From Rhizobiaceae bacterium (lineage in GTDB: Bacteria > Pseudomonadota > Alphaproteobacteria > Rhizobiales > Rhizobiaceae): 64,000 nt of DNA. The DNA is taken from NCBI GenBank assembly GCA_019635715.1, contig JAHBYY010000008.1, positions 24,449 to 88,448 on the forward strand, read 5' to 3'. A model generated the notes under the pieces. The model was not told the DNA's origin. It ran no database searches and worked only from the letters and a program-made list of their open reading frames with translations. Position numbers and translations under genes: made by a program. This document shows, piece by piece, positions 9,307 through 19,183 of the stretch (positions are counted from its first letter, which is position 1; the number at the start of each line of letters is the position of its first letter).

Positions 9307-9315
9307 GGGATCGCA

Positions 9316-10377
9316 ATGGCCGAAGTCACAGTCCGCAAGGTCGAGAAGCGCTACGGCAACGTGCCGGTCATCCACGGCGTGGATGTCGATATCGCCGACG
9401 GCGAGTTCGTGGTGCTCGTCGGCCCGTCGGGCTGCGGCAAGTCCACCCTGCTGCGCATGATCGCCGGACTGGAGGCGATCTCCGGCGGCACGGTCAGCAT
9501 CGGCGGCCGGGTGGTCAACGAGATCCCGCCCAAGGACCGCGACATCGCCATGGTGTTCCAGAGCTATGCGCTCTATCCGCACAAGACGGTGGCGGAGAAC
9601 ATGGGCTTTTCGCTGAAGATCAAGGGACGGCCGAAGGCCGAGATCGAGGCGAAGGTGAAGAGAGCCGCCGACATTCTCGATCTCGGCAAGCTTCTCGGCC
9701 GCTATCCGCGGCAGTTGTCCGGCGGCCAGCGCCAGCGCGTCGCCATGGGCCGGGCCATCGTGCGCGATCCGCAGGTCTTCCTGTTCGACGAACCTCTGTC
9801 CAATCTCGACGCCAAGCTGCGCGTCGCCATGCGCGTCGAGATCAAGGAACTCCATCAGCGGCTGGGCACCACCATCGTCTACGTCACCCACGACCAGATC
9901 GAGGCGATGACCATGGCCGACAAGATCGTGGTGATGAAGGACGGCCGCGTCGAGCAGGTCGGCAAGCCGCTCGATCTCTACGACAATCCCGGCAACGTCT
10001 TCGTGGCCGGCTTCATCGGGTCGCCGGCCATGAACTTCATCAAGGGCAAGATCGACACCAGGGACGGCCAGCAGATTTTCGTGTCGAACAGCGGTTCGGT
10101 GCTTCCCCTGGCTGGTGCCAGGGCGCAGCCGGGACAGCCGGTGATCTACGGCATACGGCCCGAACATATCGATATCGGCCCGGGCGGCCTGCCGGCGCGG
10201 GTTTCCGTGCTGGAGCCGACGGGGTCGGAGACGCAGGTCTTCGCCAAGCTCGGCGAGGATTCGATCGATGCCATCGTCAAGGACCGGCTGACGGTGCGGC
10301 CCGGCGAGGATCTGATGCTCAGGATCGACCCGCGGCACGCCCACATCTTCGACGCGAAGACCAGTGCCAGGGTGTGA
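9316..10377 (+). CDS. ABC sugar importer ATP-binding protein (MalK/UgpC type)
   Basis: A 353-aa ATPase that energises the importer encoded just upstream. Walker A is GPSGCGKST (residues 36-44). The Q-loop is AMVFQSYALYPHKTV, the signature LSGGQRQRVAMGRAI, Walker B VFLFDEPLSNLDAKLR and the switch His YVTHDQIEAMTMA. The last 120 residues form the MalK-like TOBE/OB regulatory domain (YGIRPEHIDIGPG). It begins 9 bases after the dehydrogenase stop and is the last gene of the operon. The next gene, moeA, converges from the other strand. Confidence 0.95.
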   Translation: MAEVTVRKVEKRYGNVPVIHGVDVDIADGEFVVLVGPSGCGKSTLLRMIAGLEAISGGTVSIGGRVVNEIPPKDRDIAMVFQSYALYPHKTVAENMGFSLKIKGRPKAEIEAKVKRAADILDLGKLLGRYPRQLSGGQRQRVAMGRAIVRDPQVFLFDEPLSNLDAKLRVAMRVEIKELHQRLGTTIVYVTHDQIEAMTMADKIVVMKDGRVEQVGKPLDLYDNPGNVFVAGFIGSPAMNFIKGKIDTRDGQQIFVSNSGSVLPLAGARAQPGQPVIYGIRPEHIDIGPGGLPARVSVLEPTGSETQVFAKLGEDSIDAIVKDRLTVRPGEDLMLRIDPRHAHIFDAKTSARV

Positions 10378-10482
10378 TCCGGACCTCCATCATGCCGACG
10401 GCCCAGACCTCGGACGGTCGAGGCGCCAGGCGGGGAGGAGCCTCACCCTGCCGACGACGGGCGATCTTTCAGGCCGTAGGCA

Positions 10483-11700
10483 TCAGAAGAGGTCCGGCCG
10501 CAGCAGCAGCACGGTGCACGGTTCGCCGATTTCCGCGGCCGGAGCGTGGGGCGTGCGAACGATCAGGCATTCGGCCTCGGCAAGCAGGCGCAGCATCGAG
10601 GAATCCTGAAGCTTGAAGGGTGTCGCGCGCAGCCCGGTTGCATCGGCGGCGAGGCGCGCGCGGACATAGTCCTCGCGCAGATCGTTGGCGGCCATCGGCG
10701 CGGCCAGAGTGGCCTGGCGCAGATCCTGACGGAAGCCGCGTCCGCCGAGGCGCGCCAGCAGCGGCTTGAGGAAGAGGTGCGAACAGACGAGGCTCGCCAC
10801 CGGGTTGCCGGGCAGGCCGAGGAAACGCGTCGTGCCGCGCCGGCCGAACATCAGCGGCTTGCCCGGACGCATGGCGATCTTCCAGAAATCCATGACGACG
10901 CCGGCGTCGCGCATCACCGTCTGGACCAGATCGTGGTCGCCGACCGAGGCGCCGCCAAGCGTCACCACCACGTCGGCGCCGGCGGCGTCGGCGCGCGCCA
11001 GATGGGCCGCGATCTCGGCAGGGTCGTCACGCGCGATGCCGAGGTCGAGCACGTCGGCGCCGGCGCCCCGGGCGATCGCCGCGACGCCGTAGCCGTTGGA
11101 GGCGATGATCTGGCTTGGGCCGGGAACCGAACCGGGCGGCAGAAGCTCGTCGCCGGTGGCGATGACGGCGACGAGGGGCCGCCGCACGACGTCCAGTTCA
11201 GCATGGTTGGCGGCGGCGGCCAGCGACAGGGCGGCGGCGTCGAGCACGCGTCCCGCCGGCAGAAGGGGGTCGCCTTCCGCGAAATCCAGTCCGCGCCGCC
11301 TGATGTGGCGGCCGCCTATGGCGACTTCCGTCATTTCCACGCGGCCGCCATCGGCGACGCGCGCATCTTCCTGGATCACCACCGAGTCGGCGCCGGCCGG
11401 CATCGGTGCGCCGGTAAAGATACGCACGGCCTCGCCGCTGCCCAGGCTGCCGCCGAACCCATGTCCGGCGGCGGACGTGCCGACGACCGCGAGTTTCGCC
11501 GGCACCGCCGAGACGTCGGCGGCGCGTACCGCATAGCCGTCCATCGCCGAGGTGTCGAAGGGCGGCTGGGTGCGCAGCGCCGCGATCGGGCGGGCCAGAA
11601 TGCGTCCCGCGGCCTCCGACAACGGAACCCGCACCGCCGGCAGGCAGTCGGCGCCATCGAGCAGCAGGCGATGCGCCTCCGCGACCGGCAGCAGCGCCAT
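10483..11700 (-). CDS. moeA: Molybdopterin molybdotransferase MoeA
   Basis: A 405-aa cytoplasmic enzyme that inserts molybdate into adenylated molybdopterin, the last general step of molybdenum-cofactor synthesis. Visible family motifs are QPPFDTSAMDGYAVRA near residue 46, IFTGAPMPAGADSVV near 93, VAVIATGDELLPPG near 185, VTLGGASVGDHDLV near 256 and LPGNPVASLVC near 306. Length and domain order fit MoeA. Its start overlaps the moaC stop by three bases, so it is coupled to moaC and probably transcribed with trpD-trpC-moaC. It ends the unit and converges on the sugar-importer operon. Confidence 0.95.
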   Translation of the reverse strand: MALLPVAEAHRLLLDGADCLPAVRVPLSEAAGRILARPIAALRTQPPFDTSAMDGYAVRAADVSAVPAKLAVVGTSAAGHGFGGSLGSGEAVRIFTGAPMPAGADSVVIQEDARVADGGRVEMTEVAIGGRHIRRRGLDFAEGDPLLPAGRVLDAAALSLAAAANHAELDVVRRPLVAVIATGDELLPPGSVPGPSQIIASNGYGVAAIARGAGADVLDLGIARDDPAEIAAHLARADAAGADVVVTLGGASVGDHDLVQTVMRDAGVVMDFWKIAMRPGKPLMFGRRGTTRFLGLPGNPVASLVCSHLFLKPLLARLGGRGFRQDLRQATLAAPMAANDLREDYVRARLAADATGLRATPFKLQDSSMLRLLAEAECLIVRTPHAPAAEIGEPCTVLLLRPDLF

Positions 11701-12191
11701 CAGCCGGACACCGAATAGTCGCCGGACTTGCCCCCGGTCTTGGCGGTCAGCCGGATACCGGAGATCACCATGCCGCGGTCGACAGCCTTGGCCATGTCGT
11801 AGATGGTCAGGCAGGCGACCGAGGCGGCGGTGAGCGCCTCCATCTCGACGCCGGTGCGCCCGGTGACGCGCGCCAGCGCGGTGACGCGCAGGCCGGGCAG
11901 CGATTCGTCGGGCTCGATGTCGACCGATACCTTGGTGAGCAGCAGCGGGTGGCAGAGCGGAATGAGTTCGTGCGTGCGCTTGGCGGCCATGATGCCGGCG
12001 AGCCGCGCCGTGCCGATCACGTCGCCCTTCTTGGCATTGCCCTCGACGATCATCGCCAGCGTTTCAGGCTGCATGGCGACGCTGCCTTGCGCGACCGCCG
12101 TGCGGGTGGTCTCCTCCTTGCCGCCCACGTCGACCATGTTGGCCGAGCCGTCGGATCCAAGATGCGTCAGGCCGAAGGGTTGTGCCGACAT
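11700..12191 (-). CDS. moaC: Cyclic pyranopterin monophosphate synthase MoaC
   Basis: A 163-aa enzyme that with MoaA converts GTP into cyclic pyranopterin monophosphate, the first intermediate of molybdopterin. Signatures are [18 protein letters not shown] at residues 19-36, [14 protein letters not shown] near 69 and [20 protein letters not shown] near 115, followed by the KTGGKSG tail. Its start overlaps the trpC stop by one base and its stop overlaps the moeA start. A trp-moa-moe order is typical of rhizobia, so cofactor synthesis is transcribed with tryptophan synthesis here for reasons of arrangement rather than chemistry. Confidence 0.96.
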   Translation of the reverse strand: MSAQPFGLTHLGSDGSANMVDVGGKEETTRTAVAQGSVAMQPETLAMIVEGNAKKGDVIGTARLAGIMAAKRTHELIPLCHPLLLTKVSVDIEPDESLPGLRVTALARVTGRTGVEMEALTAASVACLTIYDMAKAVDRGMVISGIRLTAKTGGKSGDYSVSG

Positions 12192-13009
12192 CAGCCGAGT
12201 GCCGCCGCGAGCGTGCCGCCGCCCGACAGAAGCGCGCGCGTCGCCTGCGCCACGTCGGGACGGCGCATCAGGCTTTCGCCGACCAGGAAGGTCTCGATGC
12301 CCGCGGCCGCCAGGCGCCGGCAGTCGTCATGGGTGAAGATGCCGCTCTCGCCGACCAGCAGCCGATCCTGCGGGACAAGGTCCGCCAGGCGCTCCGAAAC
12401 CGCCAGGTCGACGGTGAAGGTACGCAGGTCGCGATTGTTGATGCCGATCAGCGGCGAGGCCATGTCGAGCGCCCGCGCCATCTCCGCCTCGTCGTGGACC
12501 TCGAGCAGTACGTCCATGCCGAGTTCCAGCGCCGCATCCTCGATGGCACGTGCCTCGTCGTCGTCGACCGCCGCGAGCACGATCAGCACCGCGTCGGCGC
12601 CCCAGGCCCGCGCTTCGAGCACCTGATAGGGATCGAACATGAAATCCTTGCGCAGCGCAGGCAAACGCGTCGCTTCACGGGCCGCGGTCAGGAATTCCGG
12701 AGCGCCCTGGAAGGAGGGGGCGTCGGTCAGGACGGACAGGCAGGCGGCGCCGCCGGCCTCGTAGGCCCTGGCCAGCATGGGCGGATCGAAATCCGCGCGG
12801 ATCAGACCCTTCGACGGACTTGCCTTCTTGATCTCGGCGATCAGCCCGAACTGGCCGGCGGCGAGCTTCGCCCGCAGCGCATCGGCGAAACCGCGCGGCC
12901 TGTCCGCGTCCCGTGCCGCCGCGATCAGCTCGCGGACGGGAACGCGCAGCTTGGCGTCGGCGATCTCGACGCGCTTGTATTTTTCGATCTTCTCGAGGAT
13001 ATCAGCCAC
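12191..13009 (-). CDS. trpC: Indole-3-glycerol phosphate synthase
   Basis: A 272-aa TIM-barrel enzyme that closes CdRP to indole-3-glycerol phosphate in tryptophan synthesis. Motifs: [16 protein letters not shown] near residue 55 (catalytic Lys), [16 protein letters not shown] near 117 (second catalytic Lys), [10 protein letters not shown] near 166, [15 protein letters not shown] near 187 and [11 protein letters not shown] near 217, the phosphate-binding end. It is monofunctional, with no fused TrpF. It lies 3 bases after trpD and overlaps moaC by one base, so the four genes form one tight operon. Confidence 0.96.
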   Translation of the reverse strand: MADILEKIEKYKRVEIADAKLRVPVRELIAAARDADRPRGFADALRAKLAAGQFGLIAEIKKASPSKGLIRADFDPPMLARAYEAGGAACLSVLTDAPSFQGAPEFLTAAREATRLPALRKDFMFDPYQVLEARAWGADAVLIVLAAVDDDEARAIEDAALELGMDVLLEVHDEAEMARALDMASPLIGINNRDLRTFTVDLAVSERLADLVPQDRLLVGESGIFTHDDCRRLAAAGIETFLVGESLMRRPDVAQATRALLSGGGTLAAALG

Positions 13010-13012
13010 AGG

Positions 13013-14023
13013 TCACCCGTTCGACACGGCGGCGAGCTTGTCCAGCACGGCGACCGCGCGTCCATCGTCGATCGCGGTCGCTGCCATCCGCACGCCGTCG
13101 GCGAGATCGCCGGCCCGGCCCGCTACGACCAGCCCGGCACCGGCATTCATCAGCACCGTGTCGCGATAGGCGCCGCCCTTGCCGCCCAGCGTGGCCCGAA
13201 GCGCCTGCGCGTTGAAGGCGGCGTCGCCGCCGCGCAAGGCCTCCCGATCATGCCGCGACAGGCCGACGTCTTCGGGCGTGACGGTGAACTCCTCGACCAG
13301 GCCATCGGCCAAGGTCGCGATCTTCGTCTCGCCGGTCGTGGTGATCTCGTCGAGCCCGTCGCCATGCGCGACCCAGGCGCGTTCGGCGCCCAGCGCCTGC
13401 AGGGCCAGGGCCACCGGGCGCACCCATTGCGGCGCGAACACGCCGACCATCTGCCGCCTGACCCGCGCCGGGTTGGAGAGGGGGCCGAGCAGGTTGAAGA
13501 TGGTGCGGGTGCCGAGTTCCGCGCGGATCGGGCCGACATGGCGCATCGCCGGATGATGGGCCGGCGCGAACATGAAGCCGATGCCGGCCTCTCGGATGCA
13601 GGTGGCGATCGCCTCCGGCGCGAGGTCGATCTTGACGCCCAGCGCCATCAGCACGTCGGCCGCGCCGGTCAGCGAGGACAGGCCGCGATTGCCGTGCTTG
13701 GCGACGGGCACGCCGCAGGCGGCGATGACGAAGGCCGAAGCCGTCGAGATGTTGACGCTGTGGGAATTGTCACCGCCCGTGCCGACGATGTCGATCGCGT
13801 CGGCGGGGGCCTCGACGGTCAGCATCTTGGCGCGCATCGTCGCCACCGCGCCCGAGATCTCATCGACCTGTTCGCCGCGGACCCTGAGCGCCATCAGGAA
13901 GGCGCCGATCTGACCGGGCGTGGCCTCCCCCGACATGATGATGTCGAATGCGTCCCTGGCTTCGTCGAAGCTGAGCGGCACGCCACCGGCGACTTTCGCG
14001 ATATGGGTCTTGAGACTGCTCAC
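13013..14023 (-). CDS. trpD: Anthranilate phosphoribosyltransferase
   Basis: A 336-aa enzyme that joins anthranilate to PRPP. The PRPP site is visible in [20 protein letters not shown] near residue 78, followed by [19 protein letters not shown] near 106, the anthranilate/phosphate region. [18 protein letters not shown] near 150 and [11 protein letters not shown] near 176 are also conserved. It is not fused to a glutaminase domain, so trpG is elsewhere. It is the first gene of trpD-trpC-moaC-moeA. The 194-bp gap to ppiD upstream holds no other gene and probably contains the operon's promoter, which I could not define. Confidence 0.96.
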   Translation of the reverse strand: MSSLKTHIAKVAGGVPLSFDEARDAFDIIMSGEATPGQIGAFLMALRVRGEQVDEISGAVATMRAKMLTVEAPADAIDIVGTGGDNSHSVNISTASAFVIAACGVPVAKHGNRGLSSLTGAADVLMALGVKIDLAPEAIATCIREAGIGFMFAPAHHPAMRHVGPIRAELGTRTIFNLLGPLSNPARVRRQMVGVFAPQWVRPVALALQALGAERAWVAHGDGLDEITTTGETKIATLADGLVEEFTVTPEDVGLSRHDREALRGGDAAFNAQALRATLGGKGGAYRDTVLMNAGAGLVVAGRAGDLADGVRMAATAIDDGRAVAVLDKLAAVSNG

Positions 14024-14217
14024 GCAATGCTCCGATCGATGGCTGTCCGCGCGGCCCAGAGCGAGACGCGGTTAGATTTTGACATTCTGCCGGGCCGGTG
14101 TGGGCCAAGTCCACCGGTCCTCCGCATTGGACGCACCGCCGGTACGATCGCGCGCAAGCCCTCGACCTTGTCCCGAACCATCGCCGGCCGAATGTATCAA
14201 TCCAACCTCATCCCGAT

Positions 14218-16107
14218 CTAGAAGCTCAGCGCGCGTGCGACTGCGGCCTGGTCCACATAGACGTCGTACTGGGTCTGCAACTGCGCCACCAACTGGTCAA
14301 GCAGGTCGTCGGCGAGACCGGAGGCGAAGGCGTTCTGCTCGCCTTCGGGAACGGCAGCGGGGTCCGATGCCGCCGGCTCGAAAACCTCCGTGACCTTGAA
14401 CAGCACCGTCGCATCGCCGGCCGGAGCCGGAAACGTGCCCGTCCCGCCTTCCACCGTCGCAAAGATCGCCGTGACGCCGTCCTTGCCGAGGTCGGCGTCG
14501 TCGGCCCCGCGCTTCAGGCCGCGCTTGGTCTGCTTTTCCAGGCCGAGCTCGGTCGCCAGCGCGTCGATCGTCGTGCCGTCCTTGAGGCGCTTGTCGAGTT
14601 CGGCGGCCTTGTCGGACAGCTTCTTCGTCGTGTCCGCGGCGATCCAGTCGGCGGTGACCTTCTCCTTCACCTCGTCGAGGGTGCGGTCCCGGGCCGGCGT
14701 AATGGCCTCGACCTCGAAGAAGACGTAGCCGTCGTTGCCGATGGTCACCGCGTCGTTCTCGACACCGGTCTCGGTCTCGAAGGCCGCCTTGAGAAGCGCG
14801 GCCGAGGCCGGCAGGTCGTTGATGATGGTGCCGTCGGGGCGCTGGCTGGAACGGTCGACGGCGTCGACCCGCACGACCTTCAGCTTCAGCTTGTCGGCGG
14901 CCTCGGTCAGCGTGTCTCCCCCGGCACGCGCATCCTCGTAGGAATCGTGGACGTCGAGCAGGACGCGATGCGCCTCGTTGAGGGCGAGGTCGCGGCGGAT
15001 CTCTCCGGCCACGTCCTCGTAGGATTTCACCACTTCCGGGTTGATCGCCGTGACGCGCACCAGCACCGGGCCGAATGCGCCGTCGACGATCTCGCTGACG
15101 GCACCCGGCTGGAGCGCGAAGGCCGCCTCGGCCACCTTGGGATCGGTGACCTTGTCCTTGCCCAGCGTGCCGATCTGGACGTCGGAGAGCGTCTTGCCTT
15201 CCGCCTCGACGATCTTGTCGAAGGTCGTGCCCGACTTCAGCGAGGCCAGCGCGGTTTCGGCGGCCTCCCTGGAGGCGAAGACCAGTTGTTCGATGGTGCG
15301 CGTCTCCGGCGTGGTGTAGCGTGCCTTGTTCGTCTCGTAGTCCGCCCGCACCTGGTCGTCGGAAACCGCGGCCTCGTCCAGAATGTCCTCGGGCTCGAGC
15401 TTCACATAGGCGATCTTGCGGTATTCCGGCGCCGAATAGGTCTTCTTGTGCTCGTCGAACCAGCTCGAAAGCACGGCGTCGCTCGGCGGCGCGACCGGCC
15501 CGGCGAGCGATTTCGGCAGCATCAGATAGTCGGCGGTGCGGTCCTCGCCGCGGTAGAGCGCGACGGCGCGCAGGAATGTATCGGGTGCCTTCATGCCGTC
15601 CGAGACCGCCTCGACGATCTGCTGGCGGATCGCCACCTGCGCGCGGTTGTTGAAATAGTCTTCGGGGCGCATGCCGATCTGGCGCAGCACATATTCGAAC
15701 TGCTGCCGGCTGAAGCGCCCGTCCGATCCCTTGAACGCCGGGTCGGTGGCCGTCAGATCGGCGATCTTGTCCTTGGACAGGCCGAGGCCCATCAGGCGGG
15801 CCTGCTCGTCCAGCACCGCGCCGGCGATGAGCTGCGACAGCACCTGCTGGTCGACGCCGAGCGCCTGCGCCATTTCGCGGGTGACGCGCTGGCCGAAGCG
15901 CTGCGAAAGCACGCTTAGCTGACGGTCGTAGGCCAGGCGATATTCGTTGACCGACACTTCGGTCCCGCCTGCCGTGAGAACGGAATTTCCGCCGTGGATG
16001 CCGCTCAACTGGCCCGAGACGCCCCACACTGCGAAGCTCAGGACGAGCAGCATCAGAAGCAGCTTTGCGACCCAGGTTCCTGCGGCGGTTCTAAGCGTAT
16101 CGAGCAT
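14218..16107 (-). CDS. ppiD: Membrane-anchored peptidyl-prolyl isomerase/foldase, PpiD/SurA type
   Basis: A 629-aa periplasmic folding factor. One transmembrane anchor lies at residues 13-33 (WVAKLLLMLLVLSFAVWGVSG), with the rest in the periplasm. A SurA_N-like chaperone domain follows (NEYRLAYDRQLSVLSQRFG; LIAGAVLDEQARLMGLGLS). A parvulin-type isomerase domain sits near residues 260-370 (IEQLVFASREAAETALASL; IGTLGKDKVTDPKVAEAAF). The C-terminal half resembles the inactive flank of PpiD. It is divergent from tpiA across 232 bp that should hold both promoters, an arrangement common in rhizobia. No truncation is seen. Confidence 0.9.
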   Translation of the reverse strand: MLDTLRTAAGTWVAKLLLMLLVLSFAVWGVSGQLSGIHGGNSVLTAGGTEVSVNEYRLAYDRQLSVLSQRFGQRVTREMAQALGVDQQVLSQLIAGAVLDEQARLMGLGLSKDKIADLTATDPAFKGSDGRFSRQQFEYVLRQIGMRPEDYFNNRAQVAIRQQIVEAVSDGMKAPDTFLRAVALYRGEDRTADYLMLPKSLAGPVAPPSDAVLSSWFDEHKKTYSAPEYRKIAYVKLEPEDILDEAAVSDDQVRADYETNKARYTTPETRTIEQLVFASREAAETALASLKSGTTFDKIVEAEGKTLSDVQIGTLGKDKVTDPKVAEAAFALQPGAVSEIVDGAFGPVLVRVTAINPEVVKSYEDVAGEIRRDLALNEAHRVLLDVHDSYEDARAGGDTLTEAADKLKLKVVRVDAVDRSSQRPDGTIINDLPASAALLKAAFETETGVENDAVTIGNDGYVFFEVEAITPARDRTLDEVKEKVTADWIAADTTKKLSDKAAELDKRLKDGTTIDALATELGLEKQTKRGLKRGADDADLGKDGVTAIFATVEGGTGTFPAPAGDATVLFKVTEVFEPAASDPAAVPEGEQNAFASGLADDLLDQLVAQLQTQYDVYVDQAAVARALSF

Positions 16108-16339
16108 TCAGCCAATCCGTTCGCGCGCGAAAATGCGGCGCCTTCGACGATAGGACGGGCAATAGCGCCCTTGCCTGCATGTGTCGATTGCTTTGTGGTC
16201 TGATTTTGGTACGGAGGCGAATGTCGGGCGCCTCCGCCGGAGGCCGACGGCTGCCGGGGAGTGGATCGCGAGGCCGGGCCGCCCGCGTCGCATGCGCATC
16301 GGCCCGACGGCCTCGGGACGCGCACCAGGAGAGATTGAA

Positions 16340-17104
16340 ATGACACCGAATGTACGCCCGCTGGTAGCCGGGAACTGGAAGATGAACGGCTCGGGCGACC
16401 AGCTCGCCGAGCTCCGCTCGATCGCCCAGGGTTTCCTGGGCAGTCTCGAAGCCGAGACCGACGCATTGGTGTGCGTGCCCGCGACATTGCTCGAGCGCGC
16501 CTCGAAGATCGTCTCGTCCACGCCGGTGAAGGTCGGCGGCCAGGATTGCCACCGCAACGCCAGCGGCGCACATACCGGAGACGTTTCGGCCGAAATGCTC
16601 AAGGATGCCGGAGCGTCCCACGTCATCGTCGGGCACTCCGAGCGTCGCACCGACCACGGGGAGAGCGACGCGGATGTCCGTGCCAAGGCCGAGGCCGCCT
16701 GGCGTGCCGGGCTCGTCGCCATCATCTGCATCGGCGAGACGCGGACCGAGCGCGAGTCCGGCGAGACGCTCGCCGTCCTGTCGCGCCAGATCGCCGGTTC
16801 GGTTCCGGAGGTGGCGACGGCGTCGAACGCGGTGGTCGCCTACGAGCCGGTCTGGGCCATCGGCACGGGCCTGACGCCGACCGCCGACGACGTGGCCCGG
16901 GCGCACGCGCATATCCGCGCCGAGCTGGGCGGCAAGATCGGTGCCGAGGCGGCACGCATCCGCATCCTCTACGGCGGCTCGGTCAAGCCCGCCAACGCGG
17001 TGGAGCTTATGGGCGTCGCCAATGTCGACGGGGCCCTCGTCGGTGGCGCAAGCCTGAAGGCCAAGGATTTCCTCGGCATCGCGGAAGCCTATCTTTCGCT
17101 GTGA
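16340..17104 (+). CDS. tpiA: Triosephosphate isomerase
   Basis: A 254-aa glycolytic TIM barrel interconverting dihydroxyacetone phosphate and glyceraldehyde 3-phosphate. N11 and K13 are in [11 protein letters not shown]. The catalytic His is in [10 protein letters not shown] near residue 96, the catalytic Glu in [13 protein letters not shown] near 168 with flexible loop 6, and the phosphate-binding end is [12 protein letters not shown]. Longer upstream frames exist, but AGGAGAG lies 8 bases before ATG 16340 and the protein then has the family's normal length. The secG-pyrG genes that often follow tpiA in rhizobia are not here; ssb follows after 226 bp. Confidence 0.97.
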   Translation: MTPNVRPLVAGNWKMNGSGDQLAELRSIAQGFLGSLEAETDALVCVPATLLERASKIVSSTPVKVGGQDCHRNASGAHTGDVSAEMLKDAGASHVIVGHSERRTDHGESDADVRAKAEAAWRAGLVAIICIGETRTERESGETLAVLSRQIAGSVPEVATASNAVVAYEPVWAIGTGLTPTADDVARAHAHIRAELGGKIGAEAARIRILYGGSVKPANAVELMGVANVDGALVGGASLKAKDFLGIAEAYLSL

Positions 17105-17203
17105 GGGCCGCCGCGGTTCGGTCAGCGGTGGATCTCAAGCCCGGACCCGCGAGACTGGTGCGAACGCGCCGGTCTCGGGGACGGCGGTGGGCTGGATGTC
17201 CTG

Positions 17204-17218
17204 GAACAAAAAGTGTAC
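17204..17218. promoter_or_regulatory. LexA-box-like site upstream of ssb
   Basis: GAAC-AAAAAGT-GTAC matches the alphaproteobacterial LexA operator (GAAC-N7-GAAC on this strand) at seven of eight fixed bases. It lies 113 bases upstream of ssb, in the 226-bp tpiA-ssb gap. Control of ssb by LexA is known in some bacteria, but one mismatch and the distance keep this tentative. Confidence 0.35.
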
Positions 17219-17330
17219 AAACTTGCTGTGGACAGGATGACGAGCCATTCGGTCGGTCGCTGCGCGTGCCGCCGGATGGTATAAGGTCCGCGGCGATTGA
17301 ACCGGTTTCGGATGAGCGTGGAGAAGAGCG

Positions 17331-17855
17331 ATGGCTGGCAGCGTCAACAAGGTGATCCTGGTGGGAAATCTGGGGGCAGATCCGGAAATCCGGCGGCTGA
17401 ACTCCGGAGAGCCTGTCGTCAACATCCGTATCGCCACGTCCGAGTCCTGGCGCGACAAGAACAGCGGCGAGCGCAAGGAAAAGACCGAATGGCACAATGT
17501 CGTGATCTTCAACGACAACCTCGCCAAGGTGGCCGAGCAGTACCTCAAGAAGGGAATGAAGGTCTATGTCGAGGGTCAGCTTCAGACCCGCAAATGGCAG
17601 GACCAGAGCGGCCAGGACCGCTACACGACCGAGGTGGTCCTGCAGAAATTCCGCGGTGAGCTGCAAATGCTCGATGCCCGTGGCGGCGGCGGCGGCGACG
17701 GACAGGTGTCGTCCTATGGCGGCGGCGGGCAGAGCCGCGGCGGCTCCGATTTCGGCCGCTCGGGTTCCGACGATTACGGCCGTGGCGGCGGCGGTGGCGG
17801 CGGATCTCGGGGCGGCGGTTCGGCGCGCGATCTCGACGACGAGATTCCGTTCTGA
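17331..17855 (+). CDS. ssb: Single-stranded DNA-binding protein
   Basis: A 174-aa SSB that coats single-stranded DNA in replication, repair and recombination. Residues 1-110 form the OB fold: [39 protein letters not shown] and [21 protein letters not shown] flexible glycine- and serine-rich linker with several GGGG runs covers about 117-165. The end, DLDDEIPF, is the acidic tip that recruits partner proteins. In rhizobia ssb usually sits beside uvrA; here its neighbours are tpiA and, convergently, a glycosyltransferase gene. Confidence 0.97.
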   Translation: MAGSVNKVILVGNLGADPEIRRLNSGEPVVNIRIATSESWRDKNSGERKEKTEWHNVVIFNDNLAKVAEQYLKKGMKVYVEGQLQTRKWQDQSGQDRYTTEVVLQKFRGELQMLDARGGGGGDGQVSSYGGGGQSRGGSDFGRSGSDDYGRGGGGGGGSRGGGSARDLDDEIPF

Positions 17856-17896
17856 TTGCTCGAATCTGGGCGAAGAGGACCAAGGTGCGACGTGCT

Positions 17897-19183
17897 TCAG
17901 CGGCCGCAGAGCCTCAATATGTGATCCGCGGCGCGGTCGCGCCCCGTCGCGGGCGTCATCACCGCGGCGTTCGCCACAAGTCTGTCGCGCATGACGTGGT
18001 CGTGAAGCAGATCGACGATCGCCGTGGCAAGCTCGCCTGGCGTCCAGGTGCTGCGCGGCAGGCGGCGGCCGGTGCCGGTCTCCTCGGCGCGCCGCGCATT
18101 GTCGTGGCCGTCCCAGCAATAGGGCATGATCAGCGACGGAACGCCGAAGGCCAGCGCTTCGCAGAAGCTGTTGTTGCCGCCGTGGTGGATGAACAGGTCC
18201 GACTTGGCCACGACCGAAGGCTGCGGAAACCACGAGTCGAGATGGACGTTGTCCGGCACCGCCCGGTAGGTCTCCCGAAAACTGCCGGCATTGACCAGGA
18301 AGCGCGCCGGCAGGCTTGAGAACACCGCGAGCATGCGCTCGATCAGGCTGGCATCCATCGCGCCGAGGCTGCCGAAGCTGACATAGACCAGCGGTCCGCC
18401 GTTGCGCGGCAGGGCAGGGACGTCGAAGGGCGCTTCCTCCCTGATGCACCCTTCCAGATAGACGTGGGTGCGGGGATCGAGTTTTCTGGTCCGCCGGCGG
18501 CGGACGATCGTCGGCGTCAGCAGCAGGTTGAGGTGGGGCGAGGGCTCGAGGAACAGCGTGCGGTCGAGCGCCGGCAGGCCGCGGCTGACGCGGAAGGCGT
18601 TGTAGCGCGTCTGGACCGGTCCGACGCCAGCCGCGTAGCGGGCTTCGAAGGCCGCCCGTGCCGCATCGTCGGCGGCCAGTCCCGACAGGTAGGGCGGGAC
18701 GCCGGGGTCGGGAAGCTCCGTCTCGGCGCAGGAGACGACGCGGACCCACGGGCAGTCGGCGGTCGCGATCGCCGGAAACATGATGACATTGTCGAGCACG
18801 GCGACGTCGGGTTTCAGGCGGGCGAGCAACGCCTTCAGCGGCGCCTCGGCCTTGATCGCGGTGTCGACGATCGCCTCCCAGGTCGGCGCGACATAGGTCT
18901 CGATCTGCTCTTCGGCCGGCAGGCGGAAATGCGGGACATGGCGGTTGACGAAGGCCTGCCAGTAGTTCTCGCTGGCGGCGTGGCTCTCCTCGCGGGGCAG
19001 GACATATTCCTGGAATCCGTAGTCGCCGAACATGCCGGCGAAGCCGGGATGGCAGATGAAGACCGGGCGGGCGCCGCGCTCGCGCAGCGACTGGGCGATG
19101 CCGACGCAGTTGAGCGCCGCGCCGAAGCTCGCCTCGGGAAAGAAGGCGACGGTCGGCCGCCCATTGGCCTTCCGTTCATTCAT
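17897..19183 (-). CDS. UGT-like glycosyltransferase (GT1/MGT family), copy 1
   Basis: A 428-aa cytoplasmic GT-B glycosyltransferase, expected to move a sugar from a nucleotide donor to a small acceptor. The N terminus has TVAFFPEASFGAALNCVGIA and VFICHPGFAGMFGDYGF, the acceptor-side Rossmann fold. The donor side has PLVYVSFGSLGAMDASLI near residue 253 and FIHHGGNNSFCEALAFG near 318, the HxGGxxS/T loop of macrolide- and flavonoid-type transferases, then PYCWDGHDNARR. It is closely related to the gene at 24599. Its start lies inside the end of the GntR gene (8-bp overlap), so the regulator and enzyme are co-transcribed, opposite to the transporter. Donor and acceptor are unknown. Confidence 0.85.
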   Translation of the reverse strand: MNERKANGRPTVAFFPEASFGAALNCVGIAQSLRERGARPVFICHPGFAGMFGDYGFQEYVLPREESHAASENYWQAFVNRHVPHFRLPAEEQIETYVAPTWEAIVDTAIKAEAPLKALLARLKPDVAVLDNVIMFPAIATADCPWVRVVSCAETELPDPGVPPYLSGLAADDAARAAFEARYAAGVGPVQTRYNAFRVSRGLPALDRTLFLEPSPHLNLLLTPTIVRRRRTRKLDPRTHVYLEGCIREEAPFDVPALPRNGGPLVYVSFGSLGAMDASLIERMLAVFSSLPARFLVNAGSFRETYRAVPDNVHLDSWFPQPSVVAKSDLFIHHGGNNSFCEALAFGVPSLIMPYCWDGHDNARRAEETGTGRRLPRSTWTPGELATAIVDLLHDHVMRDRLVANAAVMTPATGRDRAADHILRLCGR

